Positions 1-7,013 of a DNA stretch of 46,968 nucleotides are shown here, in pieces. Positions within the stretch are counted from its first letter, which is position 1. Each line of letters starts with the position of its first letter. This stretch comes from Candidatus Peregrinibacteria bacterium. Lineage in GTDB: Bacteria; Patescibacteriota; Gracilibacteria; UBA1369; LOWO2-01-FULL-3. The notes under the pieces are model-generated. The model made no database searches and was not told the DNA's origin. It saw only the letters and a program-made list of their open reading frames with translations. The stretch lies in contig JACPLZ010000011.1 of NCBI GenBank assembly GCA_016186245.1, positions 1-46,968 of the forward strand. The letters run 5' to 3'. Both the position numbers and the translations under genes were made by a program.

Positions 1-104
1 TGTCATCCAACCGTGTCATCCAACCGTGTCATCCAACCGTGTCATCCAACCGTGTCATCCAACCGTGTCATCCAACCGTGTCATCCAACCGTGTCATCCA
101 ACCA
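1..104. repeat. 13-bp tandem repeat array (8 copies visible)
   Basis: Eight head-to-tail copies of TGTCATCCAACCG fill positions 1-104; the last copy ends in A instead of G. The array runs off the left edge, so its true size is unknown. It abuts a REP-like palindrome at 105-132 that begins with the same TGTCATCC, so the array probably grew by slippage from one end of that palindrome. There is no spacer variation, so it is not a CRISPR. Confidence 0.95.
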
Positions 105-132
105 TGTCATCCCGAACTTGTTTCGGGATCTC
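105..132. repeat. REP-like palindromic dispersed repeat
   Basis: The element contains CCCGAACTTGTTTCGGG, an inverted repeat around ACTTGTT, preceded by TGTCAT and followed by ATCTC. Near-identical elements occur at 28008-28082 and 28174-28248 in this window, so this is a dispersed family. It lies just downstream of the zinc-ribbon gene that ends at 133 on the minus strand and could act as an mRNA 3' hairpin. Confidence 0.8.
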
Positions 133-423
133 TCATCCCAAATGTTTCCAAAAGCACTCTTGGCAGTAAATAACAAAAGGACTCTCCGCCCTGTATGTGC
201 TGATTATTTCTTTCCGGCATTTATCGCAGGTCCTTTTAAAAAGTTTCCTTTCGTTCCTCAAGCTTAATCTCCTCTGTCTGCGACAATCGGGGCAAAGCTC
301 GGGATTTGGCAGCCCTTTTTTCTTATAAAATGCTTTCTCGGCCTGAATAATTAAAAATTCTTTTTCACATCCTTTGCACGTTACTTTTTCACTTTCGATC
401 GTTGGATTTGCAGTTGTATTCAT
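133..423 (-). CDS. zf-trcl-type zinc-ribbon protein
   Basis: This 96-aa protein is essentially one double zinc ribbon. Residues 16-50 carry CxxC, a FYKKKGLPNPELCPDCR stretch and a basic RRQRRLSLRNER segment; residues 66-91 carry a second pair of CxxC motifs. The first half matches the 'probable zinc-ribbon' (zf-trcl) family. Both ends of the paralogue at 18902-20557 contain the same module, fused there to the cysteine-rich repeat region. Here it sits 17 bp downstream of the cysteine-rich gene 441-1418 in a different frame, so the pair looks like a split version of the longer protein. The biochemical role is unknown; metal binding is inferred from cysteine spacing. The start ATG has no obvious ribosome-binding site. 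Confidence 0.8.
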   Translation of the reverse strand: MNTTANPTIESEKVTCKGCEKEFLIIQAEKAFYKKKGLPNPELCPDCRRQRRLSLRNERKLFKRTCDKCRKEIISTYRAESPFVIYCQECFWKHLG

Positions 424-440
424 GATTTTTGGATTAAAAA

Positions 441-1418
441 TTATTTTATAAATGCAGGCTTTTCCGATAATTCCATCGTTGCATTGCTGTCTTCAAACGG
501 ATATGTAGATGGTAAAAACTGCATGTATTCGCCACTTTTCAACATTTCTTCTTTTATCTGCGCAACTTTTTTGGAATATTCATCTTTGGCATACTGCTCG
601 TTAAAAATTCTGTACTCCGCATGATTCAACGAAAAACATCCAAAACAGTCATGCGAATTATAGACCAGCTCGCAATGATCCAGATCATGATTGTCAAAAC
701 ATGTTACGCAAAAATTACAGTTTGTCAGATTCATTTCCGCCATGACTTCATAGTTAAGTTCAGAGTTATAATAGCTGTTGCTCATATCCATACAATCTTT
801 AAGGCTTACAGCGTTATTGCAATACATACAGTCCTCCAATTCCTTCACGTCAAAACAGCGTAAGGCATTTCTTGAATTATAAACATAATCTCCGGTGAAA
901 TTTTCATTATTCAACTGGTGCACATAAAGGTGAGGCACTTTCTTTTTTACATCTTCGAGCATTTCCTTCATTTCCTCGGTAGAAAGCGTGTTTTTAAGCT
1001 GTTTCACTTTCTCGAAATATTCTTCTTTTGAATATTGCTTATTACCGATCATGTACTGCTTGCGTCTCAAACCTGTGCAGCCGAAACAATTTTTGCATCC
1101 TGCGCAATCGAAACAGTAATCACAATCTGTGCAGTTAACGCAATCCTGTGAGTGATTAACATTATAGCAGTCAATACAGTCCACGCAGTCATAGCAGAGC
1201 CGGCATTTTTGGCAGTAATCGCAATCGGTGCAATCCTCCGAATCATAAAGCCAAAAGCCATAATAACAGTCCTGATCAAACTCACTCCCGCACAAAAGAT
1301 GACAATTTTTCAGATTTCCGCAGTAGCTGACATACGGACTGTTTTCGCAATTAACCGCCACCAGTGCCATCTTTGGCGCCGCCAGTCTAACTTCCTCCAT
1401 TTTTTTGAGATAAGACAT
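441..1418 (-). CDS. cysteine-rich repeat protein (CxxC ladder), unknown function
   Basis: About 325 aa with 31 cysteines. The central part has long runs in which every third residue is Cys (CTDCDYCQKCRLCYDC, CVNCTDCDYCFDCAGC), often with Asp or Asn before the Cys. A module ending CFGCxxLxxKxYxIxNxxYSKxEY occurs twice (about residues 125-150 and 270-300), so the protein is an internal duplication. It aligns with the middle of the 551-aa protein at 18902-20557 but lacks that protein's N-terminal zinc ribbon; the C-terminal ribbon is the separate gene at 133-423. An in-frame ATG at 1457 would overlap ybeY by 28 bp; I prefer 1418, which leaves an 11-bp gap. There is no signal peptide, so it is probably cytosolic. 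Regular triplet cysteines suggest a metal-binding or solenoid fold; function is unknown. Confidence 0.75.
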   Translation of the reverse strand: MSYLKKMEEVRLAAPKMALVAVNCENSPYVSYCGNLKNCHLLCGSEFDQDCYYGFWLYDSEDCTDCDYCQKCRLCYDCVDCIDCYNVNHSQDCVNCTDCDYCFDCAGCKNCFGCTGLRRKQYMIGNKQYSKEEYFEKVKQLKNTLSTEEMKEMLEDVKKKVPHLYVHQLNNENFTGDYVYNSRNALRCFDVKELEDCMYCNNAVSLKDCMDMSNSYYNSELNYEVMAEMNLTNCNFCVTCFDNHDLDHCELVYNSHDCFGCFSLNHAEYRIFNEQYAKDEYSKKVAQIKEEMLKSGEYMQFLPSTYPFEDSNATMELSEKPAFIK

Positions 1419-1429
1419 AAAAAATCTTT

Positions 1430-1885
1430 TTAGTTTTCCAGCACCTTCTTTGCCCATCCCTCCATCTCCGTCTCCTGCCTATCATTCTCATGGTCAAATC
1501 CAAAACAGTGCAGTAACGCATGCACAAACAAAACTTCCATTTCCTTACTTACCGTATGGCCTTTTTCTTTTGCCTGCTTTTTAGCAGTATCTATCGAAAT
1601 AAAAATATCACCCGCAATCACATCGCCTTTCTTTTTTTTGTATTCGGTTATTTCCAGATATGCAAACGATATCACGTCCGTGGGACTGTCTTTTTTTCTG
1701 TATTCGCGGTTCATTTCATGCATCGCTTTGTCATTTATAATTACCAGGTCTATCAGCCCGTTTCGCCCATACAGCCTGCCATCGACAAGTTTTTTAAGAA
1801 CTTTATAAAACTTTTTGATCCTCTTTTCAAAAAGAGTTTTATCAACTTTTATTTTTGTCTCGTTTGTAAAATCAAGTTTCAGCAT
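1430..1885 (-). CDS. ybeY: endoribonuclease YbeY (rRNA maturation)
   Basis: This 151-aa protein matches the YbeY/UPF0054 family in length and motif. The zinc-binding signature HxxxHxxxxxH is present as HALLHCFGFDH, with His122, His126 and His132. Upstream it has the family's N-terminal half including 'SPTDVISF'. YbeY is a metal-dependent single-strand RNase for 16S rRNA 3' maturation and ribosome quality control. The gene has its own extended -10 (TGTTATAAT) only 8 nt before the ATG, so its message is probably leaderless. It is followed at once by the cysteine-rich gene, which may be co-transcribed. Confidence 0.95.
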   Translation of the reverse strand: MLKLDFTNETKIKVDKTLFEKRIKKFYKVLKKLVDGRLYGRNGLIDLVIINDKAMHEMNREYRKKDSPTDVISFAYLEITEYKKKKGDVIAGDIFISIDTAKKQAKEKGHTVSKEMEVLFVHALLHCFGFDHENDRQETEMEGWAKKVLEN

Positions 1886-1893
1886 ACCGGCGC

Positions 1894-1902
1894 ATTATAA
1901 CA
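1894..1902 (-). promoter_or_regulatory. extended -10 promoter of ybeY, probably leaderless
   Basis: On the minus strand the sequence reads TGT-TATAAT, a perfect -10 with the extended TG, followed by 8 nt and the ybeY ATG at 1885. A start about 7 nt after the -10 would fall within a base or two of the start codon. No Shine-Dalgarno is present. Confidence 0.65.
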
Positions 1903-1907
1903 TAGCT

Positions 1908-2885
1908 TTATTTTTGCCAAAGACTTTCATAAATTTCCCATTCCTCTGCGTCAATTTCCCAATAAGGATATATTGCGACACCGGTAAAATTATCCTCATT
2001 GCTTCTGAAATTATTCAGTCCTGAAGTTATTCCTTTCAACCCGTTTTCGATATTTTCCACTTTTGGATTAAAACTTTCCTTTTCCTCGTCATATGAGGGA
2101 ATTCCAACAAGTAATTCTTTTCCGGCCAATAAATTTGACAGCCAAATAGTCTGCTCCCTCACAAGCAAACAATACAGCCATCCACTATTTATCCCTGTGT
2201 CATAAGCCATAACTACAATTTGATCGGCGTATTTTGCGACATTCCGATAATTCACTTCCGAATTAAAATTTTCAAATTCGCGAAAATTCTTCAATACCAA
2301 TATCAATGATTGAGGAATAAATTCCGCCAGCGCCACGGAAATTTTTTTCTCATCCGGCAGCGCCACTCGTGTTTCCTTGAGCAATTCAATAAAATCCAGA
2401 TCGCCATCCCATACCGGCTCAATGTCAAAATGCACGCCGTCAAATCCAATCAGTCCTGAAAAAATCAAAGCCTGCTTGGCGATATTTTTTCTAACTTCTT
2501 CATCGGCCAGATTTATTTTACTTCGCAATTGCCCCAGCCAGGCCTGATAGCGGATATTCTTATCGAATTTTCTGGCCTTATCAATGAAGTTGAAAGCAAA
2601 ATTATAAGTGTCCGGATCAATATTTCCATCTTCCATCAGCGGTCCGGCATGCACAAAAACAAGATCGATTTCATGTCTGGTTAAATTCTGAATCAACTCC
2701 TTGATTTCCTGATTGGATTTTTTTTCACCAAGCCATTCATGCCCTATCCAGGCCGCATTGTGCCCTTTATTGTAGAATGAACCGGGCTCGTTTGCCGACA
2801 AGCCTATGCCAAAATACCAGATCAAAAAAACAACCATGGCCAGAAAAAGTGTCAAAACAAACTTAAACCACGATCGTTTTTTCAT
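1908..2885 (-). CDS. membrane-anchored or secreted GH18-like glycosidase
   Basis: The protein has 325 aa. Residues 8-28 form one hydrophobic segment after a basic start, so it is membrane-anchored or exported. The rest looks like a TIM barrel of the GH18 chitinase/ENGase superfamily: GFDGVHFDIEP at 147-157 aligns with the GH18 active-site motif DGxDxDxE, giving Asp149, Asp154 and the acid Glu156. The middle Asp is replaced by His152, which would change the substrate-assisted mechanism. A later strand, IVVMAYD, matches the conserved MxYD of GH18. Its start overlaps the SpoU stop by 4 bp, so they are co-transcribed. Likely acts on cell-wall or surface glycans; the exact substrate cannot be told. 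Confidence 0.75.
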   Translation of the reverse strand: MKKRSWFKFVLTLFLAMVVFLIWYFGIGLSANEPGSFYNKGHNAAWIGHEWLGEKKSNQEIKELIQNLTRHEIDLVFVHAGPLMEDGNIDPDTYNFAFNFIDKARKFDKNIRYQAWLGQLRSKINLADEEVRKNIAKQALIFSGLIGFDGVHFDIEPVWDGDLDFIELLKETRVALPDEKKISVALAEFIPQSLILVLKNFREFENFNSEVNYRNVAKYADQIVVMAYDTGINSGWLYCLLVREQTIWLSNLLAGKELLVGIPSYDEEKESFNPKVENIENGLKGITSGLNNFRSNEDNFTGVAIYPYWEIDAEEWEIYESLWQK

Positions 2886-3415
2886 ATTTTATTTAAAGCG
2901 TCATACATAATAATCCCATAACATACCGAAACATTCAAAGAATTTGCCCTGCCAAGCATCGGTAACTCCACGGCCATGTCTGCCATGGCCATTACTTCAT
3001 CGGATACCCCATTAACCTCATGGCCAAACACAAAACATACAGGATACCCATACGCAGCTTTTGAATATTCAACGGAGTTATTGGCCAATTCCACGACCGC
3101 GATTTTTACACCCTCTTTTTTAAGCTTTTTTAAAACTTCTACGGCGCTTTCATTATATTCCCACGGAACCAACTCCTCTGCGCCAAGGGCTGTTTTGGAA
3201 ATTTCCCTGCGTGGCGGACAGCCTGTAATACCGCAAAGATACAGTTTTTTCAGCAATACCGCATCGGACGTTCTGAAAATCGACCCCACATTATATAAAC
3301 TTCTCACATTATCAAGCAGGGCAAAAATCGGATTTCTTTTTTTCTTCCTTACTTTTGCCGCGCTTGGCTTTTTTTTGAGAATTTCTTTATGACTCCGTTT
3401 CTTCATCCCTGGCAT
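2882..3415 (-). CDS. SpoU/TrmH-family RNA 2'-O-methyltransferase
   Basis: A 177-aa SPOUT protein with the three TrmH motifs in order: motif 1 DNVRSLYNVGSIFRTSDA (35-52) with the catalytic Arg48, motif 2 VFGHEVNGVS (129-138), and motif 3 LPMLGRANSLNVSVC (151-165) that builds the AdoMet knot. The N-terminus (residues 4-27) is very basic, as expected for RNA contact. It is shorter than rRNA-specific RlmB, so the target could be tRNA or rRNA and is left open. An alternative start at 3406 would shorten the overlap with the upstream FG-GAP gene. It overlaps the next gene by 4 bp. Confidence 0.9.
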   Translation of the reverse strand: MPGMKKRSHKEILKKKPSAAKVRKKKRNPIFALLDNVRSLYNVGSIFRTSDAVLLKKLYLCGITGCPPRREISKTALGAEELVPWEYNESAVEVLKKLKKEGVKIAVVELANNSVEYSKAAYGYPVCFVFGHEVNGVSDEVMAMADMAVELPMLGRANSLNVSVCYGIIMYDALNKI

Positions 3416-5525
3416 TTATAAACGTCAAAGTACGATTAATCAAATCCTGTAATTCCTGTTCTGTAATGGGATCTTCGGGTCTGAAAAATTCATCATCATC
3501 TACAATGCCATTTTCCACGCCAAAATTAATATAGCGCGGATACCACCACATATGGCTGATTTTACTGTTTACATCAACAAAATAGGATTTTTGACTAGTC
3601 AGATTTTCTTCCGATCCCAAATCTCTTATCAGCTCAAAACGATACCTTGGAAACACCAGATCATTTGCGCCAAAAATAATCTTTAGCGCCTGGATTCTGG
3701 TAACTTGATCATCCGGTTTAAAAGGACTTCCATACTCACTCATATAACCGTTGACTATCCCAAGCAGGGTCGCCGTATTGACGGCTTCGTAGTAGGGATT
3801 TTCAGGCTGTACATCGGGATAAAGCACCAATGGACCCTCCAGATTTATTCCGTCGTATGATGACATTGCCATAAAATTAAACAGACAGAAATCAATATAA
3901 TCTTTGCATTGATCCAGGACATCAACTTTTTTCTTTTTCAGGTCAAACTGATCCAGAATTACCGTCAGGATTTCCCCCCTGGCCAAAACACTTCCTTGGC
4001 TATCCAAAACAGGTCTTTCATGGCCAAATATTTCATTGTTTCCGGGAAAAATAAATACTTTCCCGTTATTTACTGCAAATTTCCCTTCAGAATATCTTGA
4101 GCCTACAACAATATCCTGTACGCCATCATGATTAAAATCCATCACTGCGGCGCTATATCCAAACCAGTCATCTGCATTTTCACCGTGGATTAAAGAATGG
4201 ACATCTTTTTTACTGATACTGAATATTTTATCGTACCCGATAACATCTCCATACACGATATACACGTCGCCTGGAGCATCGCTGACCAATGTATTGATGC
4301 CGGGCGCCCCAACTATCACTTCATCCTTTTTATCTCCATTTATGTCGGAGAGAATCACACTGGCGCCGGGTATGGCCTCATCATTTGCATCATTGATTAT
4401 CGCATCGGGAACAAATGGAGAATTTTTTTTGGAAAGGAATCTTTCTCCGCCGAAATAAATTTTAATCATCGCGTCTTTTCGGTCTCCGGTATAAGGAAAA
4501 GAACTGATAGCCATATCATCTATCCCATCGCCGTTTATATCGCCGGTGTCCAGGTCAAACCCGAACCATTGTCTGTTTTTATCTCCTTCAAGCGTTATCG
4601 AAGCAATATCAACAATCCTCGGAAAAAGTTTTTTGCCGCTGTACATATACATTCTGCCGGCCTGCTCGTTTTTGCCAATTGTGGAAGAATATGCTCCCAT
4701 GAGCACATCATTTTTTGTGTCCCCATCTATATCCGCAACGCCTATCGATGCCCCAAAACGCTCCCCTGGTTTATTTCCCCTGAAAAGGACATTTTGATCT
4801 TCACTAATCCCGCGTATGGATCCATAATACGCGCTTACATTGCCGGATTTTGGATAATTAATGGAATCGGAAAAAGGCGAACTGACAAGCAAATCATCGG
4901 TGCTGTCACTGTCAATATCGCCTGTCGCAAGTGAATATCCAAAACCATCTCCATCCCTGAAACCTTTCAAAATTATGTCCGCCCTATTTAATGAAAAATC
5001 AAAATCCGTCTGGATATTTTTAAAAGCCTCCGGTGGGCGGCCATTCATTATATACACTTTTCCGGTGTGATTTCCCTCAAATGAAGCCTTAAATGCTCCA
5101 ATAGCAAAATCTTCAAATCCATCACGATTAAAATCACCGGTAGCCAGGGATGTCCCCAATTGATCTCCCCCGCTTTCTCCAAAAAAACTGATGTCATGAT
5201 AGTCGCTGCTCCCTTCCACGATGGAATTACGGCCGAATATCAATTGTACCATTCCACTCCATTGGCGATTGTCGTAAGTGGCAAAAGGAGAAGAAACAAT
5301 TAAATCATCCAAACCATCATTATTAAAATCTCCGCTGACAATTTCCGCTCCAAACTGTCCGCCAGGATATGTCCCTGCAAATTCGATTTTATCAACGGAA
5401 AGAGCTGTATCAAGCTCGTGGACCATTTTTAACGCAAAGACGCTGTTAAGCGGAAAGAATAAGGCAAAAACACTTAAACAAAAACAGAGAATTGCTTTGA
5501 AATGAGGATTCAACATCCAGCCCAT
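3387..5525 (-). CDS. FG-GAP seven-bladed propeller surface protein with SLH domains
   Basis: Starting at 5525 the product is about 712 aa with a signal peptide ending near FALK. Seven FG-GAP/integrin-alpha repeats follow, each with a phi-G-phi-phi-x-x-G-D motif and a calcium loop such as DFNNDGLDD, DFNRDGFED, DINGDGIDD or DFNHDGVQD. Seven is the number needed for a closed integrin-type beta-propeller. The C-terminal 180 residues hold SLH-like segments (YPDVQPENPYYEAVNTATLLGIVNGY; FRPEDPITEQEL) that probably attach the protein to the wall. The reading frame extends up to 5657, but that would put the coding start inside the divergent promoter and TAGACA cluster, before the signal peptide. It heads the operon with spoU and the GH18-like gene. 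Likely an adhesin or ligand-binding surface protein. Confidence 0.85.
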   Translation of the reverse strand: MGWMLNPHFKAILCFCLSVFALFFPLNSVFALKMVHELDTALSVDKIEFAGTYPGGQFGAEIVSGDFNNDGLDDLIVSSPFATYDNRQWSGMVQLIFGRNSIVEGSSDYHDISFFGESGGDQLGTSLATGDFNRDGFEDFAIGAFKASFEGNHTGKVYIMNGRPPEAFKNIQTDFDFSLNRADIILKGFRDGDGFGYSLATGDIDSDSTDDLLVSSPFSDSINYPKSGNVSAYYGSIRGISEDQNVLFRGNKPGERFGASIGVADIDGDTKNDVLMGAYSSTIGKNEQAGRMYMYSGKKLFPRIVDIASITLEGDKNRQWFGFDLDTGDINGDGIDDMAISSFPYTGDRKDAMIKIYFGGERFLSKKNSPFVPDAIINDANDEAIPGASVILSDINGDKKDEVIVGAPGINTLVSDAPGDVYIVYGDVIGYDKIFSISKKDVHSLIHGENADDWFGYSAAVMDFNHDGVQDIVVGSRYSEGKFAVNNGKVFIFPGNNEIFGHERPVLDSQGSVLARGEILTVILDQFDLKKKKVDVLDQCKDYIDFCLFNFMAMSSYDGINLEGPLVLYPDVQPENPYYEAVNTATLLGIVNGYMSEYGSPFKPDDQVTRIQALKIIFGANDLVFPRYRFELIRDLGSEENLTSQKSYFVDVNSKISHMWWYPRYINFGVENGIVDDDEFFRPEDPITEQELQDLINRTLTFINARDEETES

Positions 5526-5555
5526 TATGAGTACTGCAATTATTGAAGTAAAGAT

Positions 5556-5561
5556 TTTATA
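5556..5561 (-). promoter_or_regulatory. candidate -10 of the FG-GAP operon
   Basis: TATAAA on the minus strand, 30 bp before the preferred start at 5525. No good -35 is visible. Two TAGACA sites (5573 and 5583) lie immediately upstream of it, where a bound regulator could act. Confidence 0.35.
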
Positions 5562-5572
5562 AACGGCGCCGC

Positions 5573-5963
5573 TAGACACGAGTAGACAATTAAAGTACAA
5601 TCGCGCCGAATTTGTCCACTCTCTGTCTATACACTGTCTATAGACATTACTAGACATAAAATATGCAAGTAGACAACGCTCAAAAACAGTACAATTTAAG
5701 TCGTGAAGCGGCTAGTAAACTGCTTAAAGTCTCAATGCGGACACTGGACAGGTATTTGGGTGGCAAAAAACTGTCTAGTCAACTAGTCAACGGTAGAATA
5801 TGGCTCAATAAAGAGGAAATAGATTCTTTATTGCATGATAAAAATCGTGCGGTGGTAGTAGACAAAGTAGACATGTCTACATCCAAAATGTCTATAGGCG
5901 TCCACATGGACAATGTAGACAATATGGACAGCCCGGAGCAGGACGCTGTCGACATCCTGTCTA
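5573..5963. promoter_or_regulatory. cluster of 14 TAGACA/TGTCTA sites
   Basis: TAGACA occurs at 5573, 5583, 5641, 5651, 5670, 5859, 5868 and 5916; its complement TGTCTA at 5624, 5635, 5772, 5874, 5889 and 5958. Near-matches TGGACA/TGTCCA occur at 5613, 5745, 5907 and 5925. Two perfect palindromes form: TGTCTATAGACA (5635-5646) and TAGACATGTCTA (5868-5879). Several neighbours are 9-11 bp apart, one helical turn. By chance about 0.2 hits of this 6-mer pair would be expected in 390 bp. The cluster covers the divergent promoter and the first half of the HTH gene, then stops. I infer that it is the binding array of that protein. Confidence 0.75.
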
Positions 5964-6322
5964 GTCAACCGCGAAAAATCAGCCAGCAAAGCGGCAGCGG
6001 CAATGCTTATAAAAAACTTTTTGAAGAACTGCGTGATGAGCTTCGCGAGAAACAGGAACGTCTGGAAATTGCCAATTATCGCGTCGGTCAGCTCGAGGCT
6101 CAAGTCCGAAATAGCATCCCCATGCTTGAATATCATCGCGAAAATTTTGAAAAGCAGCGGGTGCAGCAGGAGCTTTCCGGTAAGCTTGAGGAGTCCACAA
6201 GCCTGATCAAACAGCTATATTTAAAAATAAAATATGAAAGCTTCGGCAAAAAGTTGTTTTTGATTATTCTGTTGGGCGTACTGGCGTTACAGCCATTGTG
6301 GCTTTTGCTAAGGGACATCTGA
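5663..6322 (+). CDS. membrane-anchored HTH DNA-binding protein with coiled coil
   Basis: 219 aa in four parts. Residues 7-58 form an excisionase/MerR-like helix-turn-helix (SREAASKLLKVSMRTLDRYL, then a GRIWLNKEEIDSLL wing). Residues 59-113 are a polar linker rich in Val-Asp and Met-Ser. Residues 115-190 are a charged heptad coiled coil. Residues 197-216 are a single transmembrane helix with a short basic-then-acidic tail. It should dimerise and hold bound DNA at the membrane. Its promoter and first 300 bp carry 14 TAGACA-type sites, and the linker's Val-Asp pairs are repeatedly encoded by GTAGAC, so the DNA sequence itself seems selected. It is divergent from the FG-GAP operon. It could be an autoregulator, a membrane-tethered regulator of the surface operon, or a chromosome-anchoring factor; none is shown. 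Confidence 0.75.
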   Translation: MQVDNAQKQYNLSREAASKLLKVSMRTLDRYLGGKKLSSQLVNGRIWLNKEEIDSLLHDKNRAVVVDKVDMSTSKMSIGVHMDNVDNMDSPEQDAVDILSSQPRKISQQSGSGNAYKKLFEELRDELREKQERLEIANYRVGQLEAQVRNSIPMLEYHRENFEKQRVQQELSGKLEESTSLIKQLYLKIKYESFGKKLFLIILLGVLALQPLWLLLRDI

Positions 6323-6344
6323 AAAACCCTACAACGCTTTGTGT

Positions 6345-6375
6345 TGAGCATGTCATGGTGAGCAGATTTCTGCGT
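6345..6375. repeat. fragment of a dispersed TCATGGTGAGC repeat
   Basis: The 73-bp gap between two convergent genes contains TGTCATGGTGAGCAGATTTC. GTCATGGTGAGC is the complement of GCTCACCATGAC, a form close to the element seen twice at 26314-26347. A small GCAGA-TT-TCTGC hairpin lies inside. It is probably a decayed repeat copy that may also act as a weak terminator. Confidence 0.4.
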
Positions 6376-6395
6376 AAGCAAAAATCCCTTGACCG

Positions 6396-7013
6396 CTATT
6401 TCATCTGAATAACCTCACGTCTCTCCATCTCAATTTCCAGAGATGGATACACGGCTTTAAGCCGGCTCAAAATTCCCCCGGGCATTTCCATCGTGCCGGC
6501 AAGCACAGCATAATCCCCTATCGCCTCGAAAACATACGGAGCGGATAGAATACTGCCGTTTAAAAGTATTTGCCCCTGCGGCAGCATATCGAAACCGGCT
6601 GTTGTATTGCTGATTCTTATGCCATTTACCGACACTCCCTGTGCGCCTGACGCAAACAGTTCATTCACAAAATCTACAAACCAGGACGTTGGCAGCGCGC
6701 CCTGTATTTCAATGGCAATGCCATTTCCAAAAACAGCATCATCCCCTTTAAGTTTCTTATATTTTTCGATTTCAGTCTGGATTGCTTCCAGCGCCAGATT
6801 TCTATTTGATAACTGTTTTATATTCAACTCAAGATCCTGTATTTCCTTTTTCAAATCTTCATTTTTCTGTTTCAAAATTTTTATTTCCTGAAAAACATTG
6901 CTTTCCGCATCACGATCGAATAATTCAGTTACTCTGTCTGTGCCGCCAGCCCTAAGCCCTAAAATGACTACTATGCCCAAAACAGCCACGAGAATATAAA
7001 TTTTATTGTTCAT
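6396..7013 (-). CDS. DUF881 family protein (second of pair)
   Basis: 205 aa: one N-terminal transmembrane helix (6-22), a coiled coil (about 38-90), then a globular DUF881 domain with a 'GNGIAIEIQG' strand, a 'SVNGIRIS' segment and 'GSILSAPYVFEAIGD'. The family (YlxW/YlxX in Firmicutes and Actinobacteria) usually sits in division and cell-wall clusters; its function is not established. The gene overlaps the preceding DUF881 gene by 4 bp, so the two are made together and may form a heteromer outside the membrane. No division genes are adjacent here. Confidence 0.85.
   Translation of the reverse strand: MNNKIYILVAVLGIVVILGLRAGGTDRVTELFDRDAESNVFQEIKILKQKNEDLKKEIQDLELNIKQLSNRNLALEAIQTEIEKYKKLKGDDAVFGNGIAIEIQGALPTSWFVDFVNELFASGAQGVSVNGIRISNTTAGFDMLPQGQILLNGSILSAPYVFEAIGDYAVLAGTMEMPGGILSRLKAVYPSLEIEMERREVIQMK

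Noticed and set aside
1..104. Possible CRISPR array
   Set aside because: Units are 13 bp, directly abutting and identical with no unique spacers, and no cas gene is near.
423..443. Definite frameshift pseudogene splitting one cysteine-rich gene
   Set aside because: The downstream part has its own ATG and an intact complete ribbon, and the upstream part ends cleanly; a natural two-gene form is equally likely.
5526..5657. Upstream extension of the FG-GAP protein to 5657
   Set aside because: It would put 44 residues before an obvious signal peptide and code through the divergent promoter and TAGACA cluster.
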